Part shown: piece after piece, positions 20,550 through 29,071 of the stretch
Layout of the letters: every line of letters starts with the position of its first letter
Position numbering within the stretch: the first letter of the stretch is position 1
Assembly (NCBI RefSeq): GCF_000691145.1
Contig: NZ_ASJC01000003.1
Location: 124,001-188,000 of the forward strand
Length of the DNA: 64,000 nt
DNA from: Bacillus altitudinis 41KF2b
Lineage (GTDB): Bacteria > Bacillota > Bacilli > Bacillales > Bacillaceae
Direction: 5' to 3'
Notes under the pieces: model-generated
Database searches by the model: none
Told to the model about the DNA's origin: nothing
Seen by the model: the letters and a program-made list of their open reading frames with translations, nothing else
Made by a program: the position numbers and the translations under genes

Positions 20550-21363
20550 GCTGATATACGTGTTCAAGCGAAACCGTTTCGACCTTTCCTGGCAGGTAGC
20601 CGAACCAGTCTTGAGCGATGTTTTGAAAGTTTTGCTGCTGCCCTGTTGTATAAAAAGTATGAACAGGCTCTTCCTTCGAATCATTTAACAGCCCTTTATA
20701 TGAAAGAATGGTGCTCGCTTCTCTCGCTGTCTCATCTCCTGAAGAAATGATGTTGACGCCACTGCCCATAAAGCGCTGAATCGGTTCTTTTAAAATCGGG
20801 TAGTGCGTGCAGCCAAGAATGAGCGTATCAATGCCTGTTTCTTTCATCGGTTCAAGAGAAGCTTTTACGACTTCATCTGCTGCATGATCTAAAAACGTAC
20901 CACTTTCCACAAATGGCACAAGCAATGGACATGCCAGACTTTGAACAGTTAGTCCTGCTTTTAAAGAAAGCAGTGCTTCTTTATAGGCCTCACTTTTGAT
21001 CGTATTGACTGTGCCGATGACGCCAATATGCTGATTGTTTGTCACCTTGATCGCTGTGCGGGCTCCGGGCTGGATTACGCCAATGACCGGGATATCAAGT
21101 GTTGCTTTAATTTCATCAAGTGCTATCGCCGTCGCAGTGTTACACGCAATGACAAGCATTTTAATATGGTGATGTCTTAATAGGTAGTGTGCCATTTCCC
21201 ATGTATATTGAAGAACCTCTTCTTCTGCTCGAGGGCCGTATGGACATCGTTTTGTGTCGCCTACATAAATAATCTTTTCTTTTGGCAGTTGTCTCATGAT
21301 TTCCTTCGCAACGGTTAAACCGCCTACACCGGAATCAATCACGCCGATGGGTTGATCCAACAA
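20545..21363 (-). CDS. racE: Glutamate racemase
   Basis: 272-residue cofactor-independent racemase that makes D-glutamate for peptidoglycan. The two catalytic cysteines are in [11 protein letters not shown] and [11 protein letters not shown]; the N-terminal [16 protein letters not shown] and [11 protein letters not shown] are also typical. It lies 7 bp downstream of ysmB, in the conserved gerE-ysmB-racE-gerM order. Confidence 0.96.
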   Translation of the reverse strand: MLDQPIGVIDSGVGGLTVAKEIMRQLPKEKIIYVGDTKRCPYGPRAEEEVLQYTWEMAHYLLRHHHIKMLVIACNTATAIALDEIKATLDIPVIGVIQPGARTAIKVTNNQHIGVIGTVNTIKSEAYKEALLSLKAGLTVQSLACPLLVPFVESGTFLDHAADEVVKASLEPMKETGIDTLILGCTHYPILKEPIQRFMGSGVNIISSGDETAREASTILSYKGLLNDSKEEPVHTFYTTGQQQNFQNIAQDWFGYLPGKVETVSLEHVYQQ

Positions 21364-21370
21364 AATCGCC

Positions 21371-21811
21371 TCATTTTCTTTTCATTTGCTGCTGTAGTTT
21401 CGTTAAAGATTGGTTGAAAACGATGGCTTCTTCTTCTGAGAAAGCCCCTAGAAGTTCACTGACGTATTCTTGGCGTTTGACAATCACTTCTTGAATGATC
21501 CGCTCACCTTCAGGTAATAAATGAATGCGAACCACGCGGCGGTCAGACGGATCTTTCACCCGTTCAACAAGTTCACTTTTTTCCATTCGGTCAATTAAAT
21601 CGGTTGTCGTGCTGCAAGCCAAATACATCTTTTGTGATAGCTCACCTATTGTCATATCTCCGAATTCATAAAGCCACTGAAGCCCTACAAATTGAGGAGG
21701 TGTAATCGTATATTGATTCAGAATTTCTCTACCTTTTTGCTTAATGATTGCAGCAATATGGCGCAATGATTTTTCAATTTCTGCAACATGGCCTGACTCA
21801 TTCGTTTCCAT
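21371..21811 (-). CDS. ysmB: MarR-family transcriptional regulator YsmB
   Basis: 146-residue winged-helix protein with the MarR layout: helical dimerisation ends, HTH at about 55-80 ([25 protein letters not shown]) and wing [14 protein letters not shown]. It is co-oriented with racE, and its regulated genes are unknown. Confidence 0.9.
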   Translation of the reverse strand: METNESGHVAEIEKSLRHIAAIIKQKGREILNQYTITPPQFVGLQWLYEFGDMTIGELSQKMYLACSTTTDLIDRMEKSELVERVKDPSDRRVVRIHLLPEGERIIQEVIVKRQEYVSELLGAFSEEEAIVFNQSLTKLQQQMKRK

Positions 21812-21960
21812 TTCATTGATACCTCACTATAGCATCTCACTTTGATTAAAACGTACATTCCTATTTTCCTCGTTTTTCAATGAAATTGCAAGAAGAGACT
21901 CATGGAAACGATATAGAAATAACCGGCTCCTCCCTGGTGCGGAAGGAAAACCGGCTGACG

Positions 21961-22038
21961 TTAGAGCTCTAGCTCACCCATACGCAGAAGCTCGACTACG
22001 GCCTGTGAACGACCTTTGACTCCTAGCTTTTGCATGGC
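21961..22038 (-). pseudogene. gerE: gerE, 3' segment (codons 50-74) separated by the prophage
   Basis: Reads (GCC) MQKLGVKGRSQAVVELL-RMGELEL stop, the C-terminus of the LuxR-type sporulation regulator GerE. It has no start of its own; the first 50 codons lie 40 kb away at 62631-62482. Recombination between the 7-bp cores at 22037 and 62483 gives ...NHISNA|MQKLG..., an uninterrupted 74-codon gene with the length of B. subtilis GerE. In the lysogen this piece should be silent. About 150 bp between it and ysmB hold only an imperfect hairpin (21918-21957). Confidence 0.95.
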
Positions 22039-22068
22039 ATTTGTTATGCATACCTTTTACAAATGAGT
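22015..22068. other. attL: left prophage junction
   Basis: The core GCATTTG occupies 22037-22043 and is identical to the copy at 62483-62489. The phage-side flank (TTATGCATACCTTTTACAAA) is an inverted match to the phage-side flank at the right end (TTTGTAAAGGATATGCTTA), so a circularised attP would be an imperfect palindrome centred on the core, the usual form of a large serine integrase site. Confidence 0.88.
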
Positions 22069-22081
22069 ATAACTTACAGGA

Positions 22082-23605
22082 TCATTTAAATCTATAATGA
22101 AAATTCATTTTTCCGTTTGGGTGGATGACAATATGATCAATGAGCTTATCGAACACATGCTTTAAATCTTTCTCTTTGTCTTCAAGCTCTCGAAGAACCG
22201 CTTGCATTTCCATCATTGAACTTTTCTCATCATGCACCTGCTGTAAGGAAAATAAACTCTGTTCAAGTTTAATTATATTAGATTGAATTTCATTGCGCTT
22301 TGTTTGGAACTCGGCTTTTGAAATAATCTGATCTTCTAAGTAAAGTTCCAGCAATCTTTTATTCTGTGTTTCTAAAGATTTCAACTCTACTTTAACAGAC
22401 TTCATTTGTTTTTCTTTTTGTTCAATTGCATTTTTTCTGTAATCATGTGATATATCCTTGGAGAATTCGATTAGATTTTCAATGACTAAGTCCCTGACCT
22501 CTTCATAAGTAATTGGAACATGGTTAACACAACCTTCTTGACCAGCTCTTCTGTAATTACTGCATTTAACGTATTTCCAATACGTTTTTTCACCATTTTT
22601 TTTGGCTCTGCTTGTTTGGATAATCACCATATTAGAACCACATTTACCACAAATAAGTAATTGTCTCAACTCATTCCACGGTGTGAATTTAGTTTTTTTA
22701 TTGACAGTCAGTTTATTATTTGCTTTTTCCCAATCCTCTCTTGATACAATCGGCGGGCAAAAGTCTTCGTAAACGGTCCATTTTTCTGGTGGATTTCGAA
22801 TGAATTTTTTTCGACCATCAACTTTTATTGTAGTATGCCTATTAGCTATATGCACACCGCAATATATAGGGTTTCTTAAAATGGTTTGAACTGTTGTGAG
22901 CTGCCAATTACTACGTTTTTTTGGAGGTGGTATTTCACCTAGCTTACATTTTTCTTGCAAAGCGTATGTAACCCTTTTATGGCCCAAGCCCTCGTTATTA
23001 TAAAGGTGAAAAATTAATCTAATAACTTGAGCTTCATTTTCGTTAATTACAAGGTGTTTACCCTCTTTCATATAACCGTAGGGCACTCGACCAGAATGTT
23101 CACCCCGCCTTGCTTTTGCTGCAAGTACACCACTTATATTGACTGACATAGACTTAGGTAACTGCTCCGCAAACAGAGCAGACATTTCAAATTTCATTGA
23201 CGCTTTACTCTCGTAAAGAGAGTCATAGTCCTCTTCAAGAGTCACTACTCGAACCCCATTAGAAACCAAAATTTCTCTGATATATAAAGCGTCTTTCAGA
23301 TCCCGAGCAAGACGAGTGATAGATTTAAAAATCACCATCTTTATTTCTTTCTTTTCCGCCAATGAAAAAATGTATTTCATGGCTGCCCTATCTTCAAGGA
23401 CGGTTCCACTGATACCATCATCTAACAAAACAGAACGGTCATCCCATTCATAATTATGTTGCTCGATCCAGTACCTGCAAACGTCGATCTGGTTTTCTTT
23501 AGAACTTATTTGTTCATCTCTGTCCGTTGAAACCCTTGTATAAATTTTATAAGGGTAGTCGTCATATTTAATGATTTCTTCAACTGATGATTTTTTGAAA
23601 TACAT
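22082..23605 (-). CDS. Large serine recombinase (prophage integrase)
   Basis: 507 residues from the ATG at 23605 (GGGGTG RBS at 6 nt); an in-frame GTG lies at 23614. N-terminal resolvase domain with the catalytic serine in YTRVSTDRDEQ and the FKSITRLARD arginine block, then a recombinase domain (GRVPYGYMKEGKH...), zinc-ribbon cysteines (LICGKCGSN and KCSNYRRAGQEGC) and a coiled-coil C-terminus (about 395-490). It should catalyse integration at gerE and, with a directionality factor, excision. SpoIVCA of skin and SprA of SPbeta are functional parallels. It sits 39 bp from the attL core. Confidence 0.95.
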   Translation of the reverse strand: MYFKKSSVEEIIKYDDYPYKIYTRVSTDRDEQISSKENQIDVCRYWIEQHNYEWDDRSVLLDDGISGTVLEDRAAMKYIFSLAEKKEIKMVIFKSITRLARDLKDALYIREILVSNGVRVVTLEEDYDSLYESKASMKFEMSALFAEQLPKSMSVNISGVLAAKARRGEHSGRVPYGYMKEGKHLVINENEAQVIRLIFHLYNNEGLGHKRVTYALQEKCKLGEIPPPKKRSNWQLTTVQTILRNPIYCGVHIANRHTTIKVDGRKKFIRNPPEKWTVYEDFCPPIVSREDWEKANNKLTVNKKTKFTPWNELRQLLICGKCGSNMVIIQTSRAKKNGEKTYWKYVKCSNYRRAGQEGCVNHVPITYEEVRDLVIENLIEFSKDISHDYRKNAIEQKEKQMKSVKVELKSLETQNKRLLELYLEDQIISKAEFQTKRNEIQSNIIKLEQSLFSLQQVHDEKSSMMEMQAVLRELEDKEKDLKHVFDKLIDHIVIHPNGKMNFHYRFK

Positions 23606-23639
23606 ATAACACACCCCAATTGTTAATTGTTCTTACTAA

Positions 23640-23648
23640 ATTATAACA
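23640..23648 (-). promoter_or_regulatory. Extended -10 promoter of the serine recombinase
   Basis: TGTTATAAT, a perfect TGnTATAAT extended -10 read leftward, 34 bp before the chosen ATG. No good -35 and no clear sigma-E or sigma-K box were found upstream. This points to vegetative sigma-A expression. Confidence 0.55.
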
Positions 23649-23764
23649 TCTTGATTGTTGATTTCGTTATATTCTTAATTATGAGAAATTACATTATTTC
23701 CCCTCTTTCCAATAAAAATTTGTGTTAGACTTAATTGGAAAATATTTGGTCTGGAGGGTTTGCA

Positions 23765-24706
23765 TTGAATCGCATTAATTTCTTTCTCTTTTTAATTTTG
23801 TCCGCCTTATTCATATCTGCTTGTGGCAAAGCAGATAACACATCCACAAGTAACTCTAATAAAAAAGAAGAAAGCATTGAAACTAAAGAAAAATTAAACG
23901 TAAAGATCACCTTGAATAAAAAAATTAAAGACAATAAAAAAATTCTCATTAGCGGAAAAAGCAATTTACCTAAAGATACAGCATTATCAATTGATCTAAA
24001 ATGTCCGGAATGTTCAACCTATTATTACGACTTCTCTACTGGTGTAAATGTTAAAGAAGGTGGAATGTTTGATTATGAATTTTCTAATGAAGAAGGCGAG
24101 GAGTTTGAAGGAGGGAAGTATATTGCTTATGTAGAAACGTCACCCGAAAATCTGCAAACTGAGGATGTTAGAGCGATTTTTGGAAAAGATGGAGCTAATC
24201 TTGTAGGTTCTAATGTTAGCGGTGATACTGATCGAGTAGCTACTGCTGAAATTAATTTTAAAATAAAGAATTCCTCAAAAGTTAAACAAAAAAGTAAGAA
24301 AGACAATGCTGCAGAAGTTACTAAAAAGAAGGATGAAGAACTGTCTATTTTGAAAAGTGAGACGGAACATGAAATTGAATCTATTGTAGAGGATAATTAC
24401 AAGGCTGCCTCAATTGAAAAGATCGAAATTAATCAAGATATGAGTACTGACCAAGATAACAAACTAATCGCTCTTGTTTACCTGTCGTTTGATTTTAAAA
24501 ATTCTGCTCAAACTTCTTATAACATGGTGGAAATGTTTAGTGATGATTTAGCTTCAAAAATTGGAACTGACAATAACACAATTAACCAAATCGCTGTATT
24601 TTGGAAAGTTCCTTATATAGATGAAGATGAAACATTAGCTAAATTCTCATACGAACGTTCAGGAGAACATATGATAATCACTGATAAAGTATCTTCTTTA
24701 AGATAA
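23765..24706 (+). CDS. Hypothetical lipoprotein, prophage cargo
   Basis: Start TTG at 23765 after GGAGGG. The signal peptide ends in lipobox FISAC (Cys about residue 21). The N-terminal third looks like a beta-rich domain (ILISGKSNLPKDTALSIDLKC), followed by a lysine-rich linker (about 185-205) and a C-terminal alpha/beta domain. Expressed opposite to phage lytic genes and closed by its own terminator, so it is probably made in the lysogen. Function unknown; surface exclusion is one guess. Confidence 0.7.
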   Translation: MNRINFFLFLILSALFISACGKADNTSTSNSNKKEESIETKEKLNVKITLNKKIKDNKKILISGKSNLPKDTALSIDLKCPECSTYYYDFSTGVNVKEGGMFDYEFSNEEGEEFEGGKYIAYVETSPENLQTEDVRAIFGKDGANLVGSNVSGDTDRVATAEINFKIKNSSKVKQKSKKDNAAEVTKKKDEELSILKSETEHEIESIVEDNYKAASIEKIEINQDMSTDQDNKLIALVYLSFDFKNSAQTSYNMVEMFSDDLASKIGTDNNTINQIAVFWKVPYIDEDETLAKFSYERSGEHMIITDKVSSLR

Positions 24707-24731
24707 CCCTTCGACTTGAAGGGTTTTTTAT
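24705..24731 (+). terminator. Terminator of the lipoprotein gene
   Basis: AACCCTTC-GACTT-GAAGGGTTTTTT hairpin overlapping the stop codon. Confidence 0.85.
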
Positions 24732-24779
24732 TTACGCTTATAATCGAACATATATTCTGTTTTTACAGGAGGGTATGCC

Positions 24780-24968
24780 GTGACGGATCTTGAAAGGAAG
24801 CTTTACCGAATCATCTACAACATGAGCCGGTTCCGTAAGAATCCCACGATCAATGAGCTTAAAAGGAAAACGGGTCAGGATGAGTCGACGATTCGTAAGG
24901 CGGTTAAAAACTTAGTTTCTCGCAAAGAATTAACGTGGGATAAGGAGAAAAGGGAATGGCGGTTTTAA
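24780..24968 (+). CDS. Small winged-helix DNA-binding protein
   Basis: 62 residues from GTG (RBS AGGAGGGTATGCC). It is essentially one HTH: RKNPTINELKRKTGQDESTIRKAVKNL (residues 20-46) followed by a wing KELTWDKEKREWRF. It could regulate neighbouring cargo genes or the integrase. The small size also fits a recombination directionality factor, but there is no direct support for that. Confidence 0.7.
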   Translation: MTDLERKLYRIIYNMSRFRKNPTINELKRKTGQDESTIRKAVKNLVSRKELTWDKEKREWRF

Positions 24969-24982
24969 TAAGGGTGTTTCAC

Positions 24983-25012
24983 AGTCTCGTCACAAATGAC
25001 GGGACTTTTTTT
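24983..25012 (+). terminator. Terminator of the winged-helix gene
   Basis: AGTCTCGTCA-CAAA-TGACGGGACTTTTTTT hairpin. Confidence 0.85.
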
Positions 25013-25112
25013 AGTCTATTTTTACCATTTTTATAAAAAGTGTGGAAAATAAACCCTGTTAATTGTTACCATACGGGTGTGGGACAATACTTTTAGGGGG
25101 AGGATGTTTAGT

Positions 25113-25604
25113 ATGAACGGTTTATTGCGCAAGCTGAATGTAAAACTTACACTTGTGTTAACACTTATTGTGACTCTTGGAATCACATCTGCTTTTGGTC
25201 AGGTATCAGCCAAAGAACAGTGGGACCCTCAAAAACAACAAAGAATTGCACAGGCTATTTTCGAAGCTGCTGCATACAATGAAGTAGATAAAACTTTTTC
25301 CTTTGATGAATCCAAAGTTATCAACGCTGGTTTACCAAAGGATATTTCATTAGAGATCAAAAATCATTTAGAATCATTGGCCGGAACTGATGCTGAAAAA
25401 GTGTATCAAGATCAATTAGTTGCACAGAAAAAAGGTGAAGTGACAACTATGGTTGCTCCGCTAGTGATATGGGCGGCCAAAGTATTGGCTGGCGCAGGTC
25501 TAGCATGGTTAGGTAAAAAGCTTTTAGATATGGGCGGCCATGAATTTTGCAAACGTTACAAGAACGAAAATAAAACAACTAAGTATGTTTGCAAATTCCT
25601 TTAA
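25113..25604 (+). CDS. Secreted pre-pro-protein with hydrophobic C-terminal core, putative antimicrobial
   Basis: 163 residues from the ATG at 25113 (GGGGGAGGATGTTTAGT before it). Signal peptide about 1-34 (LTLVLTLIVTLGITSAFGQVSA), a polar pro-region (35-110), then a strongly hydrophobic helix (VAPLVIWAAKVLAGAGLAWL) and a basic tail with two cysteines (EFCKRYK...KYVCKFL). The order signal, pro-region, membrane-active core is that of SdpC-like toxins, though I see no sequence match. The next gene encodes a tiny membrane protein, as expected for immunity. Function is inferred from architecture. Confidence 0.6.
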   Translation: MNGLLRKLNVKLTLVLTLIVTLGITSAFGQVSAKEQWDPQKQQRIAQAIFEAAAYNEVDKTFSFDESKVINAGLPKDISLEIKNHLESLAGTDAEKVYQDQLVAQKKGEVTTMVAPLVIWAAKVLAGAGLAWLGKKLLDMGGHEFCKRYKNENKTTKYVCKFL

Positions 25605-25626
25605 TTTTTGAAAGGAAGTGGTTTAA

Positions 25627-25833
25627 TTGAGAAAAACAAATTGGTTTCTGTCTGTGTTTATAACTGCTTTAATCTCCTTTGTAATTCAATCGGGATTAAG
25701 TAAATTTGGTGTTATTAACCTGTCCAATATTTGGGCAGACTTAGTTAGTTGGATTATAATTTTCTTTGTCGTTTTCATTGGCGTTGAAGCATCTTTTAGG
25801 ACGATCAATAAAATGAAGCATCGAACTGAATAA
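25627..25833 (+). CDS. Small membrane protein, putative immunity partner
   Basis: 68 residues, TTG start after GAAAGGAAGTGG, 22 bp downstream of the secreted protein. Two membrane segments (about 5-23 and 36-56, WADLVSWIIIFFVVFIGVEA) and a basic C-terminus. Co-transcribed with the preceding gene up to the shared terminator. Immunity is inferred from pairing and size. Confidence 0.55.
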   Translation: MRKTNWFLSVFITALISFVIQSGLSKFGVINLSNIWADLVSWIIIFFVVFIGVEASFRTINKMKHRTE

Positions 25834-25848
25834 AGACAAACAAAAAAG

Positions 25849-25872
25849 CCCCTCCAATAAGGAGGGGCTTCT
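25849..25872. terminator. Bidirectional terminator between cargo and lysis genes
   Basis: AAGCCCCTCC-AATAA-GGAGGGGCTT; ends both the rightward cargo transcript and the leftward late operon. Confidence 0.9.
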
Positions 25873-25876
25873 CTGT

Positions 25877-26698
25877 TTACTTCAAGAGTGCTTCGAGTTT
25901 TGCTTTAGTCTTTGGACCATAGATGCCGTCTGGGGTTAACCCATGCATCATTTGAAATCGAGACACTGCATTCGCAGTCTTGGGTCCGTAGTACCCATCG
26001 ATTCCATTGTTGATCGCTCCTTTATCAGGATAGAAATAGAGTGCTGCTAGTGCTTCTTGGATTCTCCTTACAGCGTCCCCTTTCATCAAAGGTGCTTTTA
26101 CCTTAAAGATACCTGTTGGGAGCTTGTACACCTTCTTAGATGCTTTTTTCTTAGGCGTTGTTGCTGAGGTTGTTTTCTTAGGCTCAGAAGATGAAGTTTT
26201 TCCAACAATCGCCTTTAACTCTTTTTCAATGGCCGCTTTAAATGAGTTCCATCTACCTTCACCAAGGATACGGTGCGGACAATACTTCCCATTCCAGTCT
26301 TGATGCTTGCGTACTCGATCAACACCCCAACCACGTTCTTTCAGTAACTGCGCCACGAATTGAATGGCCAGCTTTTCCGCAGCTTTGTATCTAGCACCGC
26401 CAGACTCACTATAACAAATTTCAATCGCAATGGACTTGCGGTTACCAGTACCATTTGTACCATCACCTGAATGCCACGCATTGCGATCTAACGGAATAGC
26501 TTGAATCACCTCTTCATCGTCCACTGCAAAATGGTAACTCGTCGAACTTGTGTTATTGATCATATAGTTAATTTCATTTTCAGCTGCTGCGTCATTCGCT
26601 GTATTGTGGATTGTAATGTATTCCGCATTCATTACATTTGGACATTTTAAACCGTATCTGCTGGATGGAACCATTTTCTTTTTCACTTTGATTGCCAT
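25877..26698 (-). CDS. Endolysin: N-acetylmuramoyl-L-alanine amidase with peptidoglycan-binding domain
   Basis: 273 residues. Amidase_2 domain at about 20-160 with zinc ligands in ITIHNTAND and RKHQDWNGKYCPHRIL. A flexible Ser/Thr/Lys linker (170-190) precedes a C-terminal PG-binding domain with two short repeats (DGYYGPKTANAVSRFQ and DGIYGPKTKAKLEALL). It cleaves the stem peptide from MurNAc at host lysis. It is the last gene of the late operon, right after the holin, and resembles XlyA/CwlA-type enzymes. Confidence 0.94.
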   Translation of the reverse strand: MAIKVKKKMVPSSRYGLKCPNVMNAEYITIHNTANDAAAENEINYMINNTSSTSYHFAVDDEEVIQAIPLDRNAWHSGDGTNGTGNRKSIAIEICYSESGGARYKAAEKLAIQFVAQLLKERGWGVDRVRKHQDWNGKYCPHRILGEGRWNSFKAAIEKELKAIVGKTSSSEPKKTTSATTPKKKASKKVYKLPTGIFKVKAPLMKGDAVRRIQEALAALYFYPDKGAINNGIDGYYGPKTANAVSRFQMMHGLTPDGIYGPKTKAKLEALLK

Positions 26699-26735
26699 TC
26701 TTATCTACTCCTTAATTTGTTTTTATATAGAAAAA

Positions 26736-26760
26736 AGCCGCCGATTACTCAGCAGCTTTC
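26736..26760 (-). terminator. Terminator-like hairpin between holin and endolysin
   Basis: AAAGCTGC...GCGGCTTTTTTC on the minus strand, overlapping the holin stop codon. Confidence 0.65.
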
Positions 26761-27164
26761 TTTTCTGATTCTTCTTTTTGGCTGTCAGACTCGATCACAT
26801 GAAGACGGTCTGTAATGGAAGCCGGAATTTTAACGCCGATCTGTGCAAGGTTCTCTACGATAGACAACCCTTCGTTTGCAATATAAAAAAGCACTGTCCC
26901 AAAGGTCAGCACTCCATTTAAACCCATAATCTGATCAATGATGTTAGCCACAATCACGACAACAAAACTAAGCATTTTCCGCACGTAACCGAACCATGCT
27001 GTACGACTGCGTAGCTTGCCGATCTTCCATGCTTTAATGATTCCTGTCAACACGTCGATGACACTCAACAGCAAGAGCAAGTCCAGAAATTTCACTCCAC
27101 CAAATAAGTATGTCTTCGCTAAATCTAAAGTTTCAAAGTTAATAAACAATTTTATATCCCCCAT
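26745..27164 (-). CDS. Phage holin (phage_holin_4 / toxin-secretion holin type)
   Basis: 139 residues with three membrane segments (about 25-43, 60-80 and 83-104) and the family motif LDLLLLLSVIDVLTGIIKAWKIGKLRSRTAWFG near the N-terminus, then a charged C-terminal tail (SDSQKEESEKKAAE). It forms membrane holes that release the endolysin encoded next. Confidence 0.9.
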   Translation of the reverse strand: MGDIKLFINFETLDLAKTYLFGGVKFLDLLLLLSVIDVLTGIIKAWKIGKLRSRTAWFGYVRKMLSFVVVIVANIIDQIMGLNGVLTFGTVLFYIANEGLSIVENLAQIGVKIPASITDRLHVIESDSQKEESEKKAAE

Positions 27165-27190
27165 TCATTTGTCACCTCCTTTCGAAGGCA

Positions 27191-27217
27191 AAATAAAAAG
27201 CACCTGTTAAGATGCTG
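27191..27217 (-). terminator. Terminator-like hairpin after the XkdX-like gene
   Basis: AGCATC-TTAACA-GGTGCTTTTTATTTT on the minus strand. Confidence 0.55.
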
Positions 27218-27386
27218 TTGAACCTAAATCCACTGAGACAGCTGGCTTGTCAAACTTCAAACCTGTTATCTCTTCAAACTCTTCTTTTGTAATTACTTTC
27301 AATGAAACGTATTCCCTCATAATTTCCGGTGTATAAACGCCCCAATCCCAAAACACTTTTATATCGGCCGACGTTGGGTAGATCAT
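27207..27386 (-). CDS. XkdX-family small tail-region protein
   Basis: 59 residues starting MIYPTSADIKVFWDWG and containing the family hallmark MREYVSLKVITKEEFEEITG. RBS AAAGGCGGGG. Its ATG overlaps the stop of the preceding gene (ATGA). XkdX-like proteins lie between tail fibre and lysis genes in PBSX and many Bacillus phages; the role is unknown. Confidence 0.85.
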   Translation of the reverse strand: MIYPTSADIKVFWDWGVYTPEIMREYVSLKVITKEEFEEITGLKFDKPAVSVDLGSTAS

Positions 27387-27682
27387 GATGCCCCGCCTTT
27401 CTGCAACTGCGAAAACTGCAATGTAAGGAGAGCGACTTGTTTTTTTAGCATCATTACATCATCTGGTGGCGGTGGATCAGGCTGCAAACTATCAATGTAT
27501 TCTTTAGTTGCTGCCTCAAACCATTCTTCTTTTTGAGGATCATACTTTGCAATAAATAGCCCATCTGGCGGTTGTTTATCTGTATAGCCTTTAGGTATTG
27601 CTTCTCCGTTATCTACATCTATTAAAATATCTTTGCCTGCTTGCCAAATGTAATTTTCATCATATTTATAAACCCAGATCAT
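27383..27682 (-). CDS. XkdW-like tail-region protein
   Basis: 99 residues from the ATG at 27682, which directly follows GGAGGTGCGAAT; a longer in-frame start at 27697 overlaps this RBS and is rejected. A glycine/aspartate N-terminal beta part, proline-rich stretch (LQPDPPPPDD) and a C-terminal helix (MMLKKQVALLTLQFSQLQKG). Resembles the PBSX XkdW group by position and layout. Confidence 0.7.
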   Translation of the reverse strand: MIWVYKYDENYIWQAGKDILIDVDNGEAIPKGYTDKQPPDGLFIAKYDPQKEEWFEAATKEYIDSLQPDPPPPDDVMMLKKQVALLTLQFSQLQKGGAS

Positions 27683-27699
27683 ATTCGCACCTCCCATGC

Positions 27700-29058
27700 T
27701 TACTTTGCTTTAAAACGGAAACCAAACGTAATAAATTCATTGGGATTTACCGTATTAGAACAAGATTGAACGCAAACCCGACCGTCAGTGCCTATATAGG
27801 TTCGGTGATATTGCGGTACTCCTGGTGTTCCTACGCTTGATGCTACTCCAATAAAGTGCATGGATTGCAATGGTAAATATCCATCAAGCAATGTAAATGC
27901 CTCGACATCATTACCTATCACCCCACCAGTAATAGATCCAATTATCTCCACCACGCCAAAAGCATCTTTTGTGTAGCGTAACGTGTGCGGAAAGCCGTCT
28001 GATGATACATATTGCTTCCATCCTTTTGACAATGATGGTGTTTTCCAAGTGACTACGGCATCTCCGTCTGTTATGAGACGTTTCCAACCTCGAAAGCCTT
28101 GTGCATGGAACGTGCCAATCCAAGTCATATTATCAAATGACCTTGTGGCAATAATCCGTTTGTAATTAACTTCATTTTGCACATATGATGTTTCTAAAAC
28201 TTCAATGTAATAGAAGCTGGAATCATTCTCTACTGGAAGATTTAACAGATTTGCTCCCATATAAAAACCTGTAGGCAGTAAAAAAATATCAGTACCGTTT
28301 GGCAACCTTGCAACTTTACCGTCGTTAGGTGTAAGCCTGTGCAGCTGGCCGTTATTCCAGCTACTTTTTTCTGATTCTGTTACGTGAATCTTTTTGTTTT
28401 CAAAGTGTGGATCGACATATTCTTGCGACTTTTTCAAGGCTGCATTTGCTTTATCTTGAGCGCCGTCGGGTGTCTCTGCATATTCATTCGTATATTTCTT
28501 AGCTGCCGCAAGTGCTGCATCTACTTTAGACTGCGCGCCTTCTTTTGTTTCGATTTTCTCTAGGTCATCAAACTTGACCCTCAGATCTTCAATTGTTTGT
28601 ATAGACTCTTCGTAAAGCTCATTTATCTTAGCTCTTAAAGCCTCGAACTCGTCCACATAATACTCAGTGATCGGCACAATATCTTGATCTATAAGTGACT
28701 TAGATATATTGAAAGAGAACTGATGAACAGACATAGATTGATCATTCGTATAGTACAAATTTAATTCAGCTTGTACTATACCGTAGTGCTTGATCTCTTG
28801 ATCTGACAAAACGTACTCGGCGTGACCGTTCACTCTATCAACTATCGTTACGTCTCGAATGAATCGGCTGCCGTCGGCCATAACTAATACAAGTTTTCCT
28901 GTGACAGCTGCTAGGGGCAGTGGTACTCCATCTTTCGTGAGCTTGAATATGAGCCTTGCTGTCTGACGATCCTGCGTCCAAAAATTTATACTGGTTGATA
29001 TGCTTGAACTGGTATATGCGTTTACATCAAAATCAAGTGGACCGTTCTTGCGAATCAT
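27700..29058 (-). CDS. Baseplate upper protein, BppU N-terminal domain
   Basis: 452 residues. Residues about 1-145 match the BppU_N fold (TSISTSINFWTQDRQTARLIFKL... NISKSLIDQDIV), which clamps tail fibres to the baseplate. A helical stalk follows (150-215, with two repeats of sKVDAALAAAKKYtnEYAETPDGAQDKANAALKKSQEY type), then a beta-rich tail-fibre C-terminus. Adsorption-apparatus component. Confidence 0.85.
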   Translation of the reverse strand: MIRKNGPLDFDVNAYTSSSISTSINFWTQDRQTARLIFKLTKDGVPLPLAAVTGKLVLVMADGSRFIRDVTIVDRVNGHAEYVLSDQEIKHYGIVQAELNLYYTNDQSMSVHQFSFNISKSLIDQDIVPITEYYVDEFEALRAKINELYEESIQTIEDLRVKFDDLEKIETKEGAQSKVDAALAAAKKYTNEYAETPDGAQDKANAALKKSQEYVDPHFENKKIHVTESEKSSWNNGQLHRLTPNDGKVARLPNGTDIFLLPTGFYMGANLLNLPVENDSSFYYIEVLETSYVQNEVNYKRIIATRSFDNMTWIGTFHAQGFRGWKRLITDGDAVVTWKTPSLSKGWKQYVSSDGFPHTLRYTKDAFGVVEIIGSITGGVIGNDVEAFTLLDGYLPLQSMHFIGVASSVGTPGVPQYHRTYIGTDGRVCVQSCSNTVNPNEFITFGFRFKAK

Positions 29059-29071
29059 GTTATCACCTCTC

